Source: Paraspadella gotoi
Taxonomy: Eukaryota; Chaetognatha
Length of the DNA stretch: 64,000 bases
Reading direction: 5' to 3'
Assembly: GCA_051294375.1 (NCBI GenBank)
Contig: CM119265.1
Coordinates: 26,764,694 to 26,828,693 of the forward strand
The position numbers and the translations under genes are program-made. Positions 50,207-63,812 of the stretch are shown here, piece after piece (positions within the stretch are counted from its first letter, which is position 1; each line of letters starts with the position of its first letter). The notes under the pieces were generated by a model. The model did not search any database, had not been told where the DNA came from, and saw only the letters and a list, made by a program, of their open reading frames with translations.

Positions 50207-51067
50207 TTGCCGACTGAAGATAAAAAGGGCGAGTGCCACGCCACCTCCAATTCCTTTCTTTCACCACATACCCCCCATCACCTTTTCTTTTCCATCCGCG
50301 CTGGCCTCCTTTCCCATGGCCGCGCAAGCTCACATTTAGGGATCGCACATTGCGTAAATACTTCCATATTGGTTTCCCATATTATCTCCATAACCTCTCC
50401 AGCACTGAAACACTCACCACGACATACCCGTGGTCCAGTTGTAATCCATACACTTTGCACTAACAAAACGTGCAAGATGCCACGAACCCAGCTTCCCCTC
50501 CTTATCCCCCTTTTCTCCCTCATTTCAACCAATCCCACGGCCGCTTTTTCGGGCTTTGACTGCCCCGACCGCCGCACGACGATCCTAAGCACTGAGCAAA
50601 CAGAAAAATTGATAACGAAGGATCCAAAAGAATTCAAATTCATACTACGGGAACACACTTTCCAAGCCATATGACAAGCCGACATTGCTTACATGCTGTT
50701 GTCAAAACACGGCTTCGTATCACTAAACAAAGTAGATTCGAAATCTGACAAAGGCCTGGTAGCCGCGGTGGTCAATGACAAGGCGCTTTGCTTGCAATGT
50801 CACGAGACCGCGATAGCCCCGATACATCAAGAAGGGGAGTGCTACCAAAATCCCCCCATAGACTACCAAATGGCAAGGGAAATTCCTTTGCAACCCCCAA
50901 CCACTCTGCTTGCTACAGCCCAAAGATAGATACACATCCACATGAGAGTGACCACACACTAGAACGCGGGCTTACTTTACAATACACTTCAAAACAATTA
51001 CTTTACATATATCAGCGCCTATTACTCCCAGGGATGCTGGAGGCGATGAATATGCCCCGCCTCCACT
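50207..51067 (+). pseudogene. Env-like glycoprotein remnant of a retroelement or endogenous virus, frame-broken
   Basis: Three consecutive open pieces lie on the plus strand: 50207-50674, 50693-50929 and the frame running from about 50930 to the gap at 51068. The first contains a hydrophobic, signal-like segment after an internal Met (about 50477) followed closely by a Cys-containing start of a predicted ectodomain. The second has paired Cys residues in a C-x2-C and later Cys-Tyr setting. The third has a short hydrophobic-polar segment ending in a Leu/Pro-rich stretch. This order resembles the glycoproteins carried by some invertebrate LTR elements and endogenous viruses. There are stop codons or frame changes at about 50672 and 50929, and the 3' part is lost in the gap. 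No polymerase or LTR was recognised. The assignment rests on weak pattern similarity. Confidence 0.35.
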
Positions 51068-51349
51068 NNNNNNNNNNNNNNNNNNNNNNNNNNNNNNNNN
51101 NNNNNNNNNNNNNNNNNNNNNNNNNNNNNNNNNNNNNNNNNNNNNNNNNNNNNNNNNNNNNNNNNNNNNNNNNNNNNNNNNNNNNNNNNNNNNNNNNNNN
51201 NNNNNNNNNNNNNNNNNNNNNNNNNNNNNNNNNNNNNNNNNNNNNNNNNNNNNNNNNNNNNNNNNNNNNNNNNNNNNNNNNNNNNNNNNNNNNNNNNNNN
51301 NNNNNNNNNNNNNNNNNNNNNNNNNNNNNNNNNNNNNNNNNNNNNNNNN

Positions 51350-53550
51350 ATTTCGCCTCCCCTAACGCCTCCCTAAGCTTTTTTTAAGCTAAAAAAGGTT
51401 TTACGCACAATAGCGTCACTAAATTGTTATTATTTGATTGATTGCTATAATTAATTGATGATGATTTCTTCAATATTATTGTTTGTTATAATTGACTGTA
51501 TTTGACTAATGATTATTGATAATAGTATAATAGTATAATAATAAACACATTATTTAGTTATTCAAAAATCTCTCATTTTTCCTTTCTCCATTTTTCTATC
51601 TCTTGCTTTCTTTCTCTGTCTTTAAAAAAGAAATAAATAAATAAAATATGAATGAATGAAATGAAAAAAATGAAAAAAATATTTTAAAAACGAGTGAATG
51701 AAAAGNNNNNNNNNNNNNNNNNNNNNNNNNNNNNNNNNNNNNNNNNNNNNNNNNNNNNNNNNNNNNNNNNNNNNNNNNNNNNNNNNNNNNNNNNNNNNNN
51801 NNNNNNNNNNNNNNNNNNNNNNNNNNNNNNNNNNNNNNNNNNNNNNNNNNNNNNNNNNNNNNNNNNNNNNNNNNNNNNNNNNNNNNNNNNNNNNNNNNNN
51901 NNNNNNNNNNNNNNNNNNNNNNNNNNNNNNNNNNNNNNNNNNNNNNNNNNCAGTGGGTCTGGCAGGTAGGTTGGTTTAACCGGCCCATCAATCTTTAGCA
52001 AGAACCGTTCCGGCTAGGGCTAAAATTTGGGACATTAAGTAATTGGCGGTCCAAGCTAAGGGTGTAGATACATAGGAATGGGTTGTCAAACAGACATAAC
52101 GTGGATATTTTCACGATCAACATGACAGCTCCATATTTTAATAAAATGCCTAACTGCAAAGCATATAGTTACGAGTAATAATGATTTATAAGCCTTTCAA
52201 TATACGAATTATAATTAATTTTCTTCAAACTTCATTAAAATACTTTCGAAAAATATCTATGATCCACAATGTAACAACACGTGTTAATTAATAATTGATA
52301 AGGTTGATCTATAAAAAGTACAACACTGTTATTCCAAAATTCAAAACAATTTTGAAAAAGGAAACATGAGGAGCAATTATGCTAGCAAAAGAGTACTTCA
52401 TATAATAATTTCAGTGTAAATTTTCAAACACATAAAATCTATAGTAGCGGGTTTAGTTCTAAGAAATATAAGTCATGCTAAGAAAATTAATGCTGCGGCC
52501 AATTCCGGAACCATTCTAGCCGGTTTTCATATCAGAAGAATTTAGCCTTAGATGAGAAAATATTTCTCTTGCTACGGAAATTTGTGAGTGCCTGTTCGGG
52601 AGATGAGCAAACTATCGCGTCGACAGGTTGTAGGAATTTTGGGAATAGAAGAACAGATCTATGTCTCAAGACGCTTGAGCCTATTGACTCTCTTTATCTT
52701 TGTTCGGTTTCTGTGCAGAACCTTAATTTAAAATGCTACGAAAACACTATCGGCAATCCTGGAAGTTTTCGATGTTTCCCAGTGAATTAAGATAAGATTC
52801 AACTCCTGATTTCCGTGCCATTGCTTCCCTGACTTTGTTCTTGCTGCAGTAAAATGCAATGAATCGGTCGAAGTATAATGAGCTAACTCATCTCCCACCG
52901 CAGAAGTGGATTGCTCTCAGAATTTTTGCTTTGTGGTCGTTTTGCGCGGCGCTGGTGAGTAAGGGAGACGAGAGGCGCGGATCGATCTCAAGCGGCAGCA
53001 ACGAAGACATCATGTTTCGAAGTTTTTTTCTCTCCGCGTTTCGATCGCACGTGGCGACTTCCAAGAGCCCAGTTGTTTTGCCACCTTTTTTTAAATAAAA
53101 GCAACTTCCTCGCATTCGAGAAGGCATTTCACCTGGTGTAACAGGCTCTCTTTTTCTTTTTGAGAGCAGTAAGTGAGGCTTTTTTGAGGAATCTCAAGGA
53201 CCGCTACTAAGCTCTCAGCTCATCCCCACTCACGATCGCTAAGATGAAACTTCCTGCACTGCCAAGTCCTTGATGTAGTCCTTGAGCTCAAGAATCCGTT
53301 TAGGCCATTAAAAGTTTTACTTCCCCAGCGGGTTTTGTTCAACATTAATTGCCCCTTTGCCGCTGCGTCTTTATAAGAATCGAATCCATGTTCGGTGCAC
53401 GCAAGCTTTTTGAGCGACATATTGAAGCTTTCCTATGAAAGCCGCAGGGCGGCCACTTTTATTGCATCTTCTACTGCATATGAAGAGTATGGGGGCAGCA
53501 TGAATCTGTAAAGAGATTGCAAATTATTTTGTATATAAAGAAGAAGAAAA
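51350..53550. other. Region without a supported gene (two gaps nearby)
   Basis: Contains the gap 51706-51950 and AT-rich DNA. Short plus frames at 52569-52790 and 52859-53098 are not low-complexity but have no recognised motif, and no splice pairs support them. Confidence 0.5.
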
Positions 53551-53779
53551 TAATAAAATTAACAAAGAAATGCTCGACGGTAAAATACAAAATTTATATA
53601 TATACATATGTATTGGGCAACAGAAACAATAATAGAAAAGATAAAAATATATATATAAAAAAAAAGAGAAAGCAAGAAAGATAGAAAGATTACAAAAACA
53701 AGATGTAAAAAGTGAAAAAAGACGTACATATGTAAAGTGCTGTTTGATTCCAACGACCGCATTGCTTTTGTGAAAGAAA

Positions 53780-54080
53780 AAAAAAGATAAAAGAAATAAG
53801 TAAAGAAAGAAAGATAGAGATAAAAAAGTAAAGAAAGAAAGAAAAAAAAAGAAAGAAAGAAATAAAGAAGTAAAGAAAGAACGAATAAATGAATGAAAGA
53901 AAGAAAGAAAGAAAGAAAGAGAGAAATAAAGAGAGAAATAAAGAAGTAAAGAAGAAAAGAAATAAAAAAGTAAAGAAATAAAGAAAGAACGAATGAATGA
54001 ATGAAAGAAAAAGAAAAAAAAAGGAAAAGTAGAAAAACAGAGAGAGTAAGAGCGGGAGGAAAAGAGCAGGGAAAGTACGA
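53780..54080. repeat. (AAAG)n tract
   Basis: GAAAGAAAGAAATAAAGAAG-type units. The 210-codon minus frame is their translation. Confidence 0.9.
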
Positions 54081-55035
54081 AAGAGAAAAGAATTGGGGAT
54101 GACTTATTGATTTTAATAAATTAGCAATAAATGAACAGAAAAAATGAATTAAATGATGCATGAATGTAATGAATAAATTAATAAAATTCAAACAAATAAA
54201 TACATTTTAGGATTAAATGAATGTTTAGAATAAATGAATTTAGTACTATATTAAGTGGGGGAGATAAATTTCAAAATTTTTATGAGGAAAAAAAAATAAA
54301 AAAGCAGACCACAAAAAAGATAGCGACGATGAAGGAACCAAGGAAGAAGACAATAGAGGTAGCAAAAATATTAAAATCAAGTAGAATCAAATTCTAAATA
54401 GAAGATCACGAAAAGCTGTTGTTTTATTTTTCAATTTTCGCATTAGCCCATTCATAGTACTCCACGATAGAAAAGGTTAAAATTTTAAATATTTTTTTTC
54501 TTATTTAAAACAGATTCGAAATCCTCATGAAAAATTAAAAACAATTTTTTATATATAATGTTCTTTAGTCCAAGACTGTTCATGATCAACTATTAGAATT
54601 TTCTGCACTTTCACTATATTAGACAATAATTATGGGACGGAGGGAAGGAGAAAGGAGAAAAACAAGTGAAAGAGAGAAAGAAAGAGAAGATTTTATAAGT
54701 CAAATAAAGGTCTATGACAAACTTCATATGAATCTAGTTTGAAAGATTATCATGATGACGACGATAACATTTCTTACGGGATTGCGTCCCATAAATTTCT
54801 AAATAAGAAGAGAGAAAAAGACGAAACAAGTTTGAGCAAACAATGTTGGATTTGCACACAATAATTTAGCGGTAAGCAGCTTATTAGATGTCTGTCTTTC
54901 TTTCTTCCTTTCTTTTTTATTTCTTTCTTAAATAGATAAAAACTATCGATCATACAGCGATAAAACAATTACCATTTCGGCTCGTTAAAACTCACCATCA
55001 TGTTAATCAGCAATCAGCTATTCAATCATATTATC

Positions 55036-55074
<39 letters not shown>

Positions 55075-56073
55075 CATAAAAAAATTCAAGTGAATGTGAC
55101 TTTACTTTTTTCCATTTCCCCTCACACGATTTCATTGAAACTTTATAACTAGCTTAATCAAACATTTTCCTTACAACATACAAATTTTTATTTCGATTTA
55201 TCAATCTTATTTTTGATAATTTTAACATTTATGAGTAAACATTAGTAAAAAAAAGATTCATGTCAATTTGACTTTGTTTTAATGAATGCAAAATTGTCAC
55301 TTCCCGATAGTTACTTCCCGAAGCGGTGATAGTGATTCATTAAAGCAATGTAATTCATTTATTCATGAGATGATTGTCATTCATTGATGTGATGATAGTC
55401 ATTCATTCATACAATAACATCCATTAATTAAAGCAATAATCATTCTTTGATTGATAAGATTGATAAGTTTGATTAAAAAGATGACAGTCATTAATTAATG
55501 CAATCATAGTCATTACTGTAATCAAATTCAATCATAAATACAATAATAGTAAATCAGTGATGCAATGATGAAAATTCATTGGTGCGATGATAATCAATCA
55601 TTGATATAAATATGATGATAATTATTCATTGACGCCAAGATAAACCTTTATTCAATAATAAATCGATAAAAGAATATCAATCATTCATTCAATCAATTGA
55701 TCATTCAACCAATTAATCATTTTATAAACGCTAAATTGTTGTGTGCATATCTAGAGAGAAAATAAATTTAAAATTTGATACAAAAATTCAAGTAAATGTG
55801 ACTTTTTTTTCTATTAAACCAATTTCTGGGTCATGTGATCACTTGACTGCACAAGTATGAATTAAACAAATGAAGTTTTACCCGACTTATGAGTATTTTT
55901 AACGTAAGTTGGAAAGATCAATGGACAGACAGACATACTGACAGACATAGAGACTGACAGAAATAGCGTCCAACCAACCGTAAAGTCGTTTTTTAGTTGC
56001 TTTGTGTGTACTCAAGGCGCAACTAAAAAGATAGTGATTTATTTACTCTAAAAACAAATAAGGAAATTTGAAT

Positions 56074-56981
56074 TTAAAAAATAAATATGCTGACCTCATG
56101 TGTGAATGGATGAATCCATAATCGGAAATTGAGCTTCCTCAAGTTCGATTTCATTGACATCATCATCATCTTCATCTTCTTCAGTGACATCTTCATCATT
56201 CCCGACTTGATCCTTCTTTGTTTTAGTAGTTCGATGGTCTTTGTCATGTTTGAAGCATTATCCCCGATGCAGGACAAAACATGGGAAAGTGGAAGTTCAT
56301 ATCGCCCTCATTACTGTTTGAACAAACTCCTTTAAGTGTTGGCTGTCGTGGTGAGCCATAGTGTCAATGAGCGCAAGAGTTTTGATCTGCACTCCTGTGT
56401 CAGACCAGTACTGGACTGTTACGCCCAGAAAGTGCGAACGAAGGCGTGTAACTCCGTCGAATTGAGAAAGAAAAAATTTCCCTTCATTTCTTTAGCCAAC
56501 TTTTCTTTTTCAACCGCAACCCGGTCAAAAAGTAAATTGCGAATAGAATCGCGATTCAGATTCACACCGAGTTTCTTCAGCCAGTGCCCCGTTGAGCAAT
56601 TTAAAACCAGTCCCAGAAAAAAAAGTAAATGGAACTCCATCGTACGCAGCCATTTTCAGAATTGCAGACTCAAATTTAGTTTTTGTAATGGACATCGTAG
56701 CCGCGGCTGAAGAATTTGGCAAAAAACGAGTCATTGTGGTCTGTCGTTTTACTTGCTCTGATTGTTTGAACGATTTGTCTTTCTCTTCCACTAATTCAAA
56801 CTCCTTTGGATGACAGCGCTTTAAATGGCGTTTGAGATTTCCTGAAGAAGCGCCGCCAGATTTACAAGAGTACAATTGTTGTACTGCATTGCTTGTCGTT
56901 TTTCTCGATGTTGCACTTGAAACTTTCTGCCTCTTCAATAAAAAAGTTATATACAGAAGATGTTCGTCTTTTACTAGACAT
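56074..56981 (-). pseudogene. Decayed hAT-type transposase with BED zinc finger
   Basis: Reading down the minus strand from an ATG at 56981: SSVYNFF then spaced Cys residues, followed in another frame by CKSGGASSGNLKRHLKRCH, which is a BED-type finger. Next come FTFFSGTGFKLLN, a frame change into KKLGVNLNRDSIRNLLFD, then VQIKTLALIDTMAHHDS, another change into ELPLSHVLSCIGDNASNMTK (the D-N-x-S-N-M block typical of hAT catalytic cores), and a final shift into an acidic linker. At least four frame changes make it non-functional. The C-terminal dimerisation region and terminal inverted repeats were not found. Protein similarity is recognisable to the ZBED/hAT family; the subfamily is not assigned. 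Confidence 0.75.
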
Positions 56982-57609
56982 GATCCTCTATTGATTTTAC
57001 AATTATTACACGTAGATGGTCTAATTAAAAAAAATAAAAATATTTAAAAATTTTTAATAAGTCTCGAAATTATTCTCATGTAATAAAAAAACACTTTTTT
57101 TTCTGGAAAGAGAAAGCAAAGAAAACTGTTTTGTTCGCGAGATTGAAAAAAAATTTTCAAACTGAGAATATTGTCAAGTTTCAATTTGGCGAAAGCGGAA
57201 CGATGCTGATGAAAATACTTTCAATCACGTCTTCCATTATCTGCTGACTCATTCTCGATTAAAGATGCTTAAATGCAGCGCTCTCATTATTCGGATTTGA
57301 AATAAACATATGAACAAGGAGGCGAACGCGCAAAGTATTTAACTTCTCCGAGTTCGCCTCCATAGTCCTCAATTTTTGACTGTAGTCCGATTTCGCCACC
57401 TCAAAAAACATGCGCCTCCGCGCGTTTCCATTCCGCCTCCCGGATCGCGTCTGCATCTCTGGTCACAACCGCCACTCGCCCTTCACCACTCGCCCTTCAC
57501 CATTTGCCACTCACCACACGCAATTAGCCACGCCCACCTGAGCGTCAGCATCGCGCGTCGTAATTGTGGTCGTCATTTGTTAATTCATTTCGCGCGAGAA
57601 GATGTGATC

Positions 57610-57790
57610 ATTGTTGTCTTCGCCGTGATCGTTTTGGTCTTCGTCATCGTCTTCGTTGCTGTCTTCGCCGTGGTCGTTTTCGTCTTCGTCATTCTCTTCG
57701 CCGTGATCGTCGTCGTCTTCGCCGTGATCGTTTTGGTCTTCGTCATTCTCTTCGTCGTGGTCATCATCATGATTAATGTCGTCTTCGCCA
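57610..57790. repeat. CTTCGCCGTGATCGTTTTGG minisatellite
   Basis: Irregular 18-36-bp units of GTCTTCGTCATCGTC / CTTCGCCGTGATCG. They produce Val/Phe-rich frames on plus and Lys/Thr-rich frames on minus, neither of which looks real. The tract grades into (GTC)n near 58030-58065. Confidence 0.75.
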
Positions 57791-58534
57791 TAATCAATTG
57801 ATCATCATACTCTTCTTTATTTTCGTCGCCGTCGCAAATGTCTGCGTCGTCGTTGTTGTCTTTGTCAGTTCACGTTATCATTACTATCTCTTGTCATTAT
57901 TTGTTTAATATCGAACATCGATAGTCATTCACTGACATTCGTCATCGTCGTCGTCATTGTCTTGTCTTCGTCGTTGTCTTCGTCTTCATCGCTGTATTCA
58001 TCTTTTTCTCGTCTTCCTCGTTGTCTTCGTCATCGTCGTCGTCGTCGTCATCGTCGTCGTCGTCGTTGTTGACGTCGTAAAGCTTTATTTGCATTTACAA
58101 GAGAGACGCGTAGCGCGTTACGCTTAATTCCTCGCGACGTTTAAATCGAGAATAACAAAAGGGAATGAAGATTGACGCTCGATCGTTAAATGAGAAATGA
58201 TAAAGGCAAAAGTCAAGAAAAAATTATGACAAACGATAGATAAATGATGACAAAGGCCGAAATAGTGATAAAACAAGAAGGGTAATTCCAATGAGTTGCG
58301 CCGCAGTGATTTTATTTTTGCATATATTTCCCTTTGATCATATGATATGACATTGCATGACATAACATGACTACAATAACTTTCTTAGCCCGTGGATTTA
58401 TGACATGCACTGCATCAAACATTCAGAGGCATCGCTTGCAGTCCCTTATATTTGAGGTTTTTTTCTGTCTTAACAAATGAGCAACTAACAATAGGCAAAT
58501 AATATGCATTTTTAATATAAGTAGGATAGACCGA

Positions 58535-58645
58535 GGGAGAGATATACCGACCGACAGACCGATGGACCGACCGACAGACCGACCGAAAAGTGACTTATAG
58601 AGTGCTCCGCGAGTACTCGAAACCAAAATGACCAAATCAGCGCCG
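58535..58645 (-). repeat. Dispersed 'GAGTACTCGCGGAGC / GGTCGG' repeat
   Basis: The reverse complement gives GAGTACTCGCGGAGCACTCT then ATAAGTCACTTTTCGGTCGG and further GGTC/CGGT units. Related copies on plus are at 24497-24580 and 63434-63510, and a shorter form is at 33742-33790. They share a core ACTCTATAA followed by TCGGTCxGTCGGTC. Confidence 0.6.
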
Positions 58646-59127
58646 CTTAGTCTCCTTTGGGGGAAAAGAAAGAAATAATTAAAAAAGTTGAAAAAACCAA
58701 GAACGGTAATTCCAATGTGTAGCACCGGCAGTGACTTATATTTTCACATTTAATAGAGACATGCCATGACATGACATGACTAAAAAACTGTCTTTGCCCG
58801 TGTATTAATGACATACACTGTATTAAAATTACGTCTTTTATTCTTACAGTTTTAGGAATTCTTAAGGCGGCGCTACTATGTTTTTTTAAAAATTCTAAGC
58901 TCGATTTTTAATAAAAACGCATCTACGCTTAAGATATTTTTTTTTATTCACGATGAATTTTTTCATCTCTTCTTCTTTTCGATTCTCTCTCCGTCACTAC
59001 CTCTCATCGTTGAAGCGAAAAGAAAGAGGGAGACAGAGAAATATGAGAGAGGAATAGGGAGACAGCGTCGGCGAAGTTGCGTCGCAATTTCGACGGACGC
59101 AACAGAAGTTGACAGAAACGCCAAGCG

Positions 59128-59129
<2 letters not shown>

Positions 59130-59205
<76 letters not shown>
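59130..59205. repeat. (GA)n array
   Basis: About 36 GA units, uninterrupted. Confidence 0.95.
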
Positions 59206-59209
<4 letters not shown>

Positions 59210-60459
59210 AAGTGGTTGCCGCTGGTTTCGTGATTCTGTATCAGCAAATTTCCCCGAAGAGTTGAAGAGAGGCGAAAGAAAAAAGAAAAAAAAAGAAAAA
59301 AGAAAGAAGGAAAGTTTCTTTTTTTCCTCTTCTTTATGGGTTCGAACTCTTCTCTTTTTAAAAGATATGATTTAAATGGATATGATGTGATATGATACGG
59401 TATGATATGAGAAGATATGAGAAGATATGATAAAGTCTTTTTTTTAATTTATAAGGCTTTTTTATTTTGAAAGTAATTATTTTTTTTTTTTTCGATTTCG
59501 GGAGAAACTTTAAGCTACTTCCCCCCCCAAAAAAAAATAACGATTTTTTTATTCCTCGATTCGGTTTGCCGACGACCTCAATGAAATTTGGGACCGAAAT
59601 TAATGAAAAAACAAAAAATGCGGAAACAAAAGAATGAAAGAAAGAAATAAAAGAGAAAGAAACATTGAAAACCGGGTGGCGTTTCAGGGGCGGATCGGGG
59701 GGGAGGTAAGGCGAGGTGGGGCCGTGGGGGAGGCGGGGGTGAGGGGGTGCGAAGTCCCTGGCGTATCGGGTGCGTGGGGGGTGTGGCGAAATCAAACGTC
59801 GAAAGAAATGAAGTCAAAAGTCAAAAAAAGGAAAATAATTTCCGAGGGCGTCTTTACAAACGTCTCCCTCTCTCTCTCTCATCTCTCTCACTACTCTCTC
59901 TCTCTCGTTTTCTCTCTTCTCTTCCTGCTGCTTCTCTTCTCTCTCTTCTCTCTCTCTCTGTCAAACGAGAAGTAGAAATATGAAAACATTTATCCAAAAA
60001 AATAGCAAACTAATAAAAAACAAAAAATTTAAATGTATGAATTCAAAATTTTTTTTTTTCCTAGGATTTTTGAGTGTTATGATTCGTATACAAATAATCA
60101 TTAACAATTAAATATCCAACTATATACATTTAACCTTTCAAACACTTTAATTAGAAGAGACGTTTGAAATGTTTTTATACACAACGATTTTTTTTTTATT
60201 TCATAAGAATGACAACTTTATGTTTGCAACGTCAATTGTCTAATGATCAATATTTTCAATAAAGAAACTTACAATGTTTTCGAGCTTATTTGAGAGCCTT
60301 CATCAGCGTTAAAGATTTGATATAACACAATGAAAGAAAGGATTACACAAAAAGTCAACATTTTATTCTATTTTAAATTCCAAATGTCGGCTGGCGTTTA
60401 GCGGACTATGCGACGGTTAGATGTCAGACGCAACGTTGGAGGGTCCTTTTATATAGCAA

Positions 60460-60682
60460 CCTCGTCCTCTCTCTCATCTCTCACTCTCCTCTTTCTCTCT
60501 TTCTGTCTCTCTCTCTCTCTCTGTCTCTTGTCTCTCCTCTCTTCCTTTAATTCATGATCCACGGGATAATTTTCTTGTTTTTCTCGGAGAAAGAAACAAA
60601 GGGCATCTAATTATATGTTTTCGCCTCTCCGCCAGAGTGCTTGGAAGAGGGAGAGAGAGAGAGAGATAGAGAGAGAGAGAGT

Positions 60683-60718
<36 letters not shown>

Positions 60719-61287
60719 AGAGATAGATAGACGCTGTCTCTTGCATCCGCTAGAGGCTTTGGTCCTAGATTAAATCAGATCAATATCTTATTTTTTATTT
60801 TATTTTTATTTTCTTGTTTTTTATTTTTCGCTTTTCTATTATTCTACATATTATTCATATTCTCTCTCCTCTTCTCTCCTTCTCTCTCTCTTCTCTTCTC
60901 TCTCTCTCTTTTCTCACTCTCTCTTCTCAATTACTTCTCTCTCTCTCTCTCTCGTTTTCTCTAATTTTCTCCTCTTTTTGTCTCAAAACTTCGTATCATT
61001 TGTTTATTCTATATATGTAACCAAATTGCAGACATATATTATGATAGAAAGAAACGAGAGAGAGAGAGGCAGAATATGAGAAGAGAGAGAGGAAGGATGA
61101 GGAGAGAGAGATTAAGGAGAGAGAGAGAGAGATGAGATAGAAAGAAATGAACGAAACGGCAACAAACAAATGAAAAACAGAAAAAAAAGACTAGCAATTT
61201 GATCTGATTTATAGCTCAAGCCTCAGCGACTAGCAATGAGGCTCTCTCTCTACTCTCTACTCTCTCTCTCTTCTCTCTCTCTCGTCT

Positions 61288-61337
<50 letters not shown>

Positions 61338-62733
61338 TCTCCTCCAACTGAACGGGATTTCAAACGATAATTAATCTAACAAAACCTTCATCTCCCTTAT
61401 TCCTCTATTTCGGACTTGCCTTTTCCTATTTCCCCTCTCGCTTTTCCCTTCCCTTCTTTCTTTTCTTTTTTTTTCATTTCCTCCACTTTTCTTTTCTCTC
61501 TTTCTCCTCCTTTTCTTTCCTTTCTTTTCTCACTTCCTTTTTTTCTTTCCTTCTTTTCTCATTTTCTTATTCACTTCTTTCTTTCCTTCTATGCTTCAAG
61601 TATATAATGGGTGATAGACAGACGCCGGGTCTAATTACCCCCTCCTTCTCATTCACCTCCTCCTTCATCCTCTCCCAGGGATATTCGGGCACGTTTCACG
61701 AGATTCAGTTTCACCTTCCTCTCTCTCCTATCAGATCTCTTCTCCCTTTTTGTTTTACGCCTGTCAATTTTTTGTCTCAGTAATAGATTTTTTCCTTCCG
61801 TCAATATTTTAGTCAATATTAATATTTATAAATTACTTCGGTGTTCTTCCGGTTAGGGATTTACCCTTTTCAGGAGCCTTCCTATTGTTTTCCGTTTCTC
61901 CCTTTCTCCTTTCTTTTTTCCTTCTTTCCTCTCTTTCTTTTCCTTGCCTTCCTCCTTTCCTCCCTTTTCCGCTCTCCTCACCAACAAACTTTACTCACTC
62001 CGTTCTCGTTTTCAGATGTTGTTTTATCGAAAATAAATCGTCGTGAAATCGTTGAAATCGTGAAATCGTGAAATCTCTCTCAGATTTCAGAATTTAACTT
62101 CTTCGAGTTTCATCGGAGAAATTTCACGAATCGTTTCGTTTATAATGTATTAATATATTACATACTAAGTACTATATATATACTACATATTATATACATA
62201 TTATTATTACACCGACGATGGATTTATTTCTTTTAAGAGAGGCATCTTGCGGATTTAAAAATAACGTCGAGAGAAAAAAAGTGTTACTTTTCCGTTTTTA
62301 TTTCATTATATTTTGTACATTTTGTTAAGAAAAAAACCCTACTTATATTCAACAGAGGAGTTAAAAAATTACGATTTGCGAATTTAAATTCGACGGAAAC
62401 GTAATTAGATTACAGCATTAAAATTCAGCGGTGTTTGGAGGCGGTTCCCCAGAGGAACGGCTCTCTCACAATCCAAAAAACTGAATTCCGTCACGTTGAA
62501 TGAGACTCCCTCTCTTCTCTCTCTCTCTACTCTCTAATCTCTCTCATCTACTCTCCTATCTCTCTCTCATGCTCTGCTCTCCTCTCAGTCATCTCTCTCT
62601 ACTCTCTATTCTCTCTATTCTCTATCTCTCTCTTTCTCTCTATCTCTCTCTCTACTCTCTCTCTCCTTCTCTTTCTCTCTCTCTCTCTTCTCTCTCTTTT
62701 CTCTCTTCTTTCTACTCTCTCTCTCTTACTTTT

Positions 62734-62770
<37 letters not shown>

Positions 62771-63130
62771 TCTCTCTGCTCTCTATCTCTCTCCCTAGTA
62801 AGGAGAAGTTAAATTTTTCCTTTCAACGCGATTAAATGAGAGCGGCAGAAATTAGCGGTCGCATGGAGATTTTTCTTCGCGGTTTTGGTTATGACGTGAG
62901 TCGACTTCGTTATGGAATCCAATGACTTTATCTCTAGCTGAGCCACTCGCTCTCTACTCTCTCTCTTCTCCTCACTCTTCTGGTTCTCTACCCCTCTTTC
63001 TTTCTCTCTATCTTCTCTCTCTCTTTCTTCTTCTCTTCGTCTCCTTCTCTCTCTCTCGTCCTCTCTCGTCTCTCTCTCTCTTCAGATCTCTCTTCTCTCT
63101 TCTCTCTCTTCTCTCTCTCTCTCTAAGCTT
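60460..63130. repeat. Cluster of TC/GA arrays and pyrimidine tracts
   Basis: TC at 60465-60540, GA at 60648-60722, TC at 60860-60960, GA at 61050-61135, TC at 61237-61340, TTTCC-rich 61430-61590, TC at 62505-62795 and 62945-63130. No gene is seen between them. Confidence 0.85.
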
Positions 63131-63433
63131 CTCTCTATCTAACTCACCTCCTGGTTCCTCTCATTTCCCAAACTACTTTTCAACAGGCTTTGTCTTAAAC
63201 TTCTTCTTCTCTGCGAAGGACCCTAAGCCCTCTTCCCTTAGCCCCCAACCTCCCCCAAACCCTCTACCCCCAAGACCCCTCACTCTCTCCCCACACTCCC
63301 GCCCCCCGAACTACCATCCATTCTCGCCTCCAAAAGATGGCGCACGCTTGTTTCCCGCCAAGTTTTCCGAAACCGTCGAGAAAAATCCATGGATCGGAGA
63401 TCTGGATAAATCGGTTTTAGTGGCGCCGCGAGA

Positions 63434-63510
63434 ACTTCTCGGAGCAAACTCTATAAGTACTTTTTCGGTCGGTCTGTCGATTTCCCGTTCTGTCGGTAAT
63501 CTCCTCCATT
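63434..63510 (+). repeat. Dispersed 'GAGTACTCGCGGAGC / GGTCGG' repeat, diverged copy
   Basis: GAACTTCTCGGAGCAAACTC, TATAAGTACTTTTTCGGTCG and GTCTGTCG preserve the layout of the copies at 24497 and 58535. Confidence 0.5.
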
Positions 63511-63779
63511 CGGTCTGGTCATTGGATTTAGACCCAACCAGTGTTTCAACTTATGTTAAAAAATGCAAAAATAATTTTTGCGACTTATATTTGAGGTTTT
63601 GCTCCATGGTTTGTTAAGGNNNNNNNNNNNNNNNNNNNNNNNNNNNNNNNNNNNNNNNNNNNNNNNNNNNNNNNNNNNNNNNNNNNNNNNNNNNNNNNNN
63701 NNNNNNNNNNNNNNNNNNNTGTTCTGGACTAAACGACTTCTGCCACTGAAAAGTCAACAACCTTCAACCATAAAGTCTG

Positions 63780-63812
63780 CAGTAGGACGACGACGACGAC
63801 GACGACGACGTC
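63780..63812. repeat. (GAC)n array
   Basis: Nine or ten GAC units near the window end. The final 100 bases carry CCAATCAACCTTCCAAT-like repeats cut off by the window edge. Confidence 0.85.

Noticed and set aside
57376-57801. 141-codon Val/Phe-rich frame as a membrane protein
   Set aside because: Hydrophobicity comes from GTC/TTC repeat units; overlapping frames give Arg- and Lys-rich products from the same repeats.
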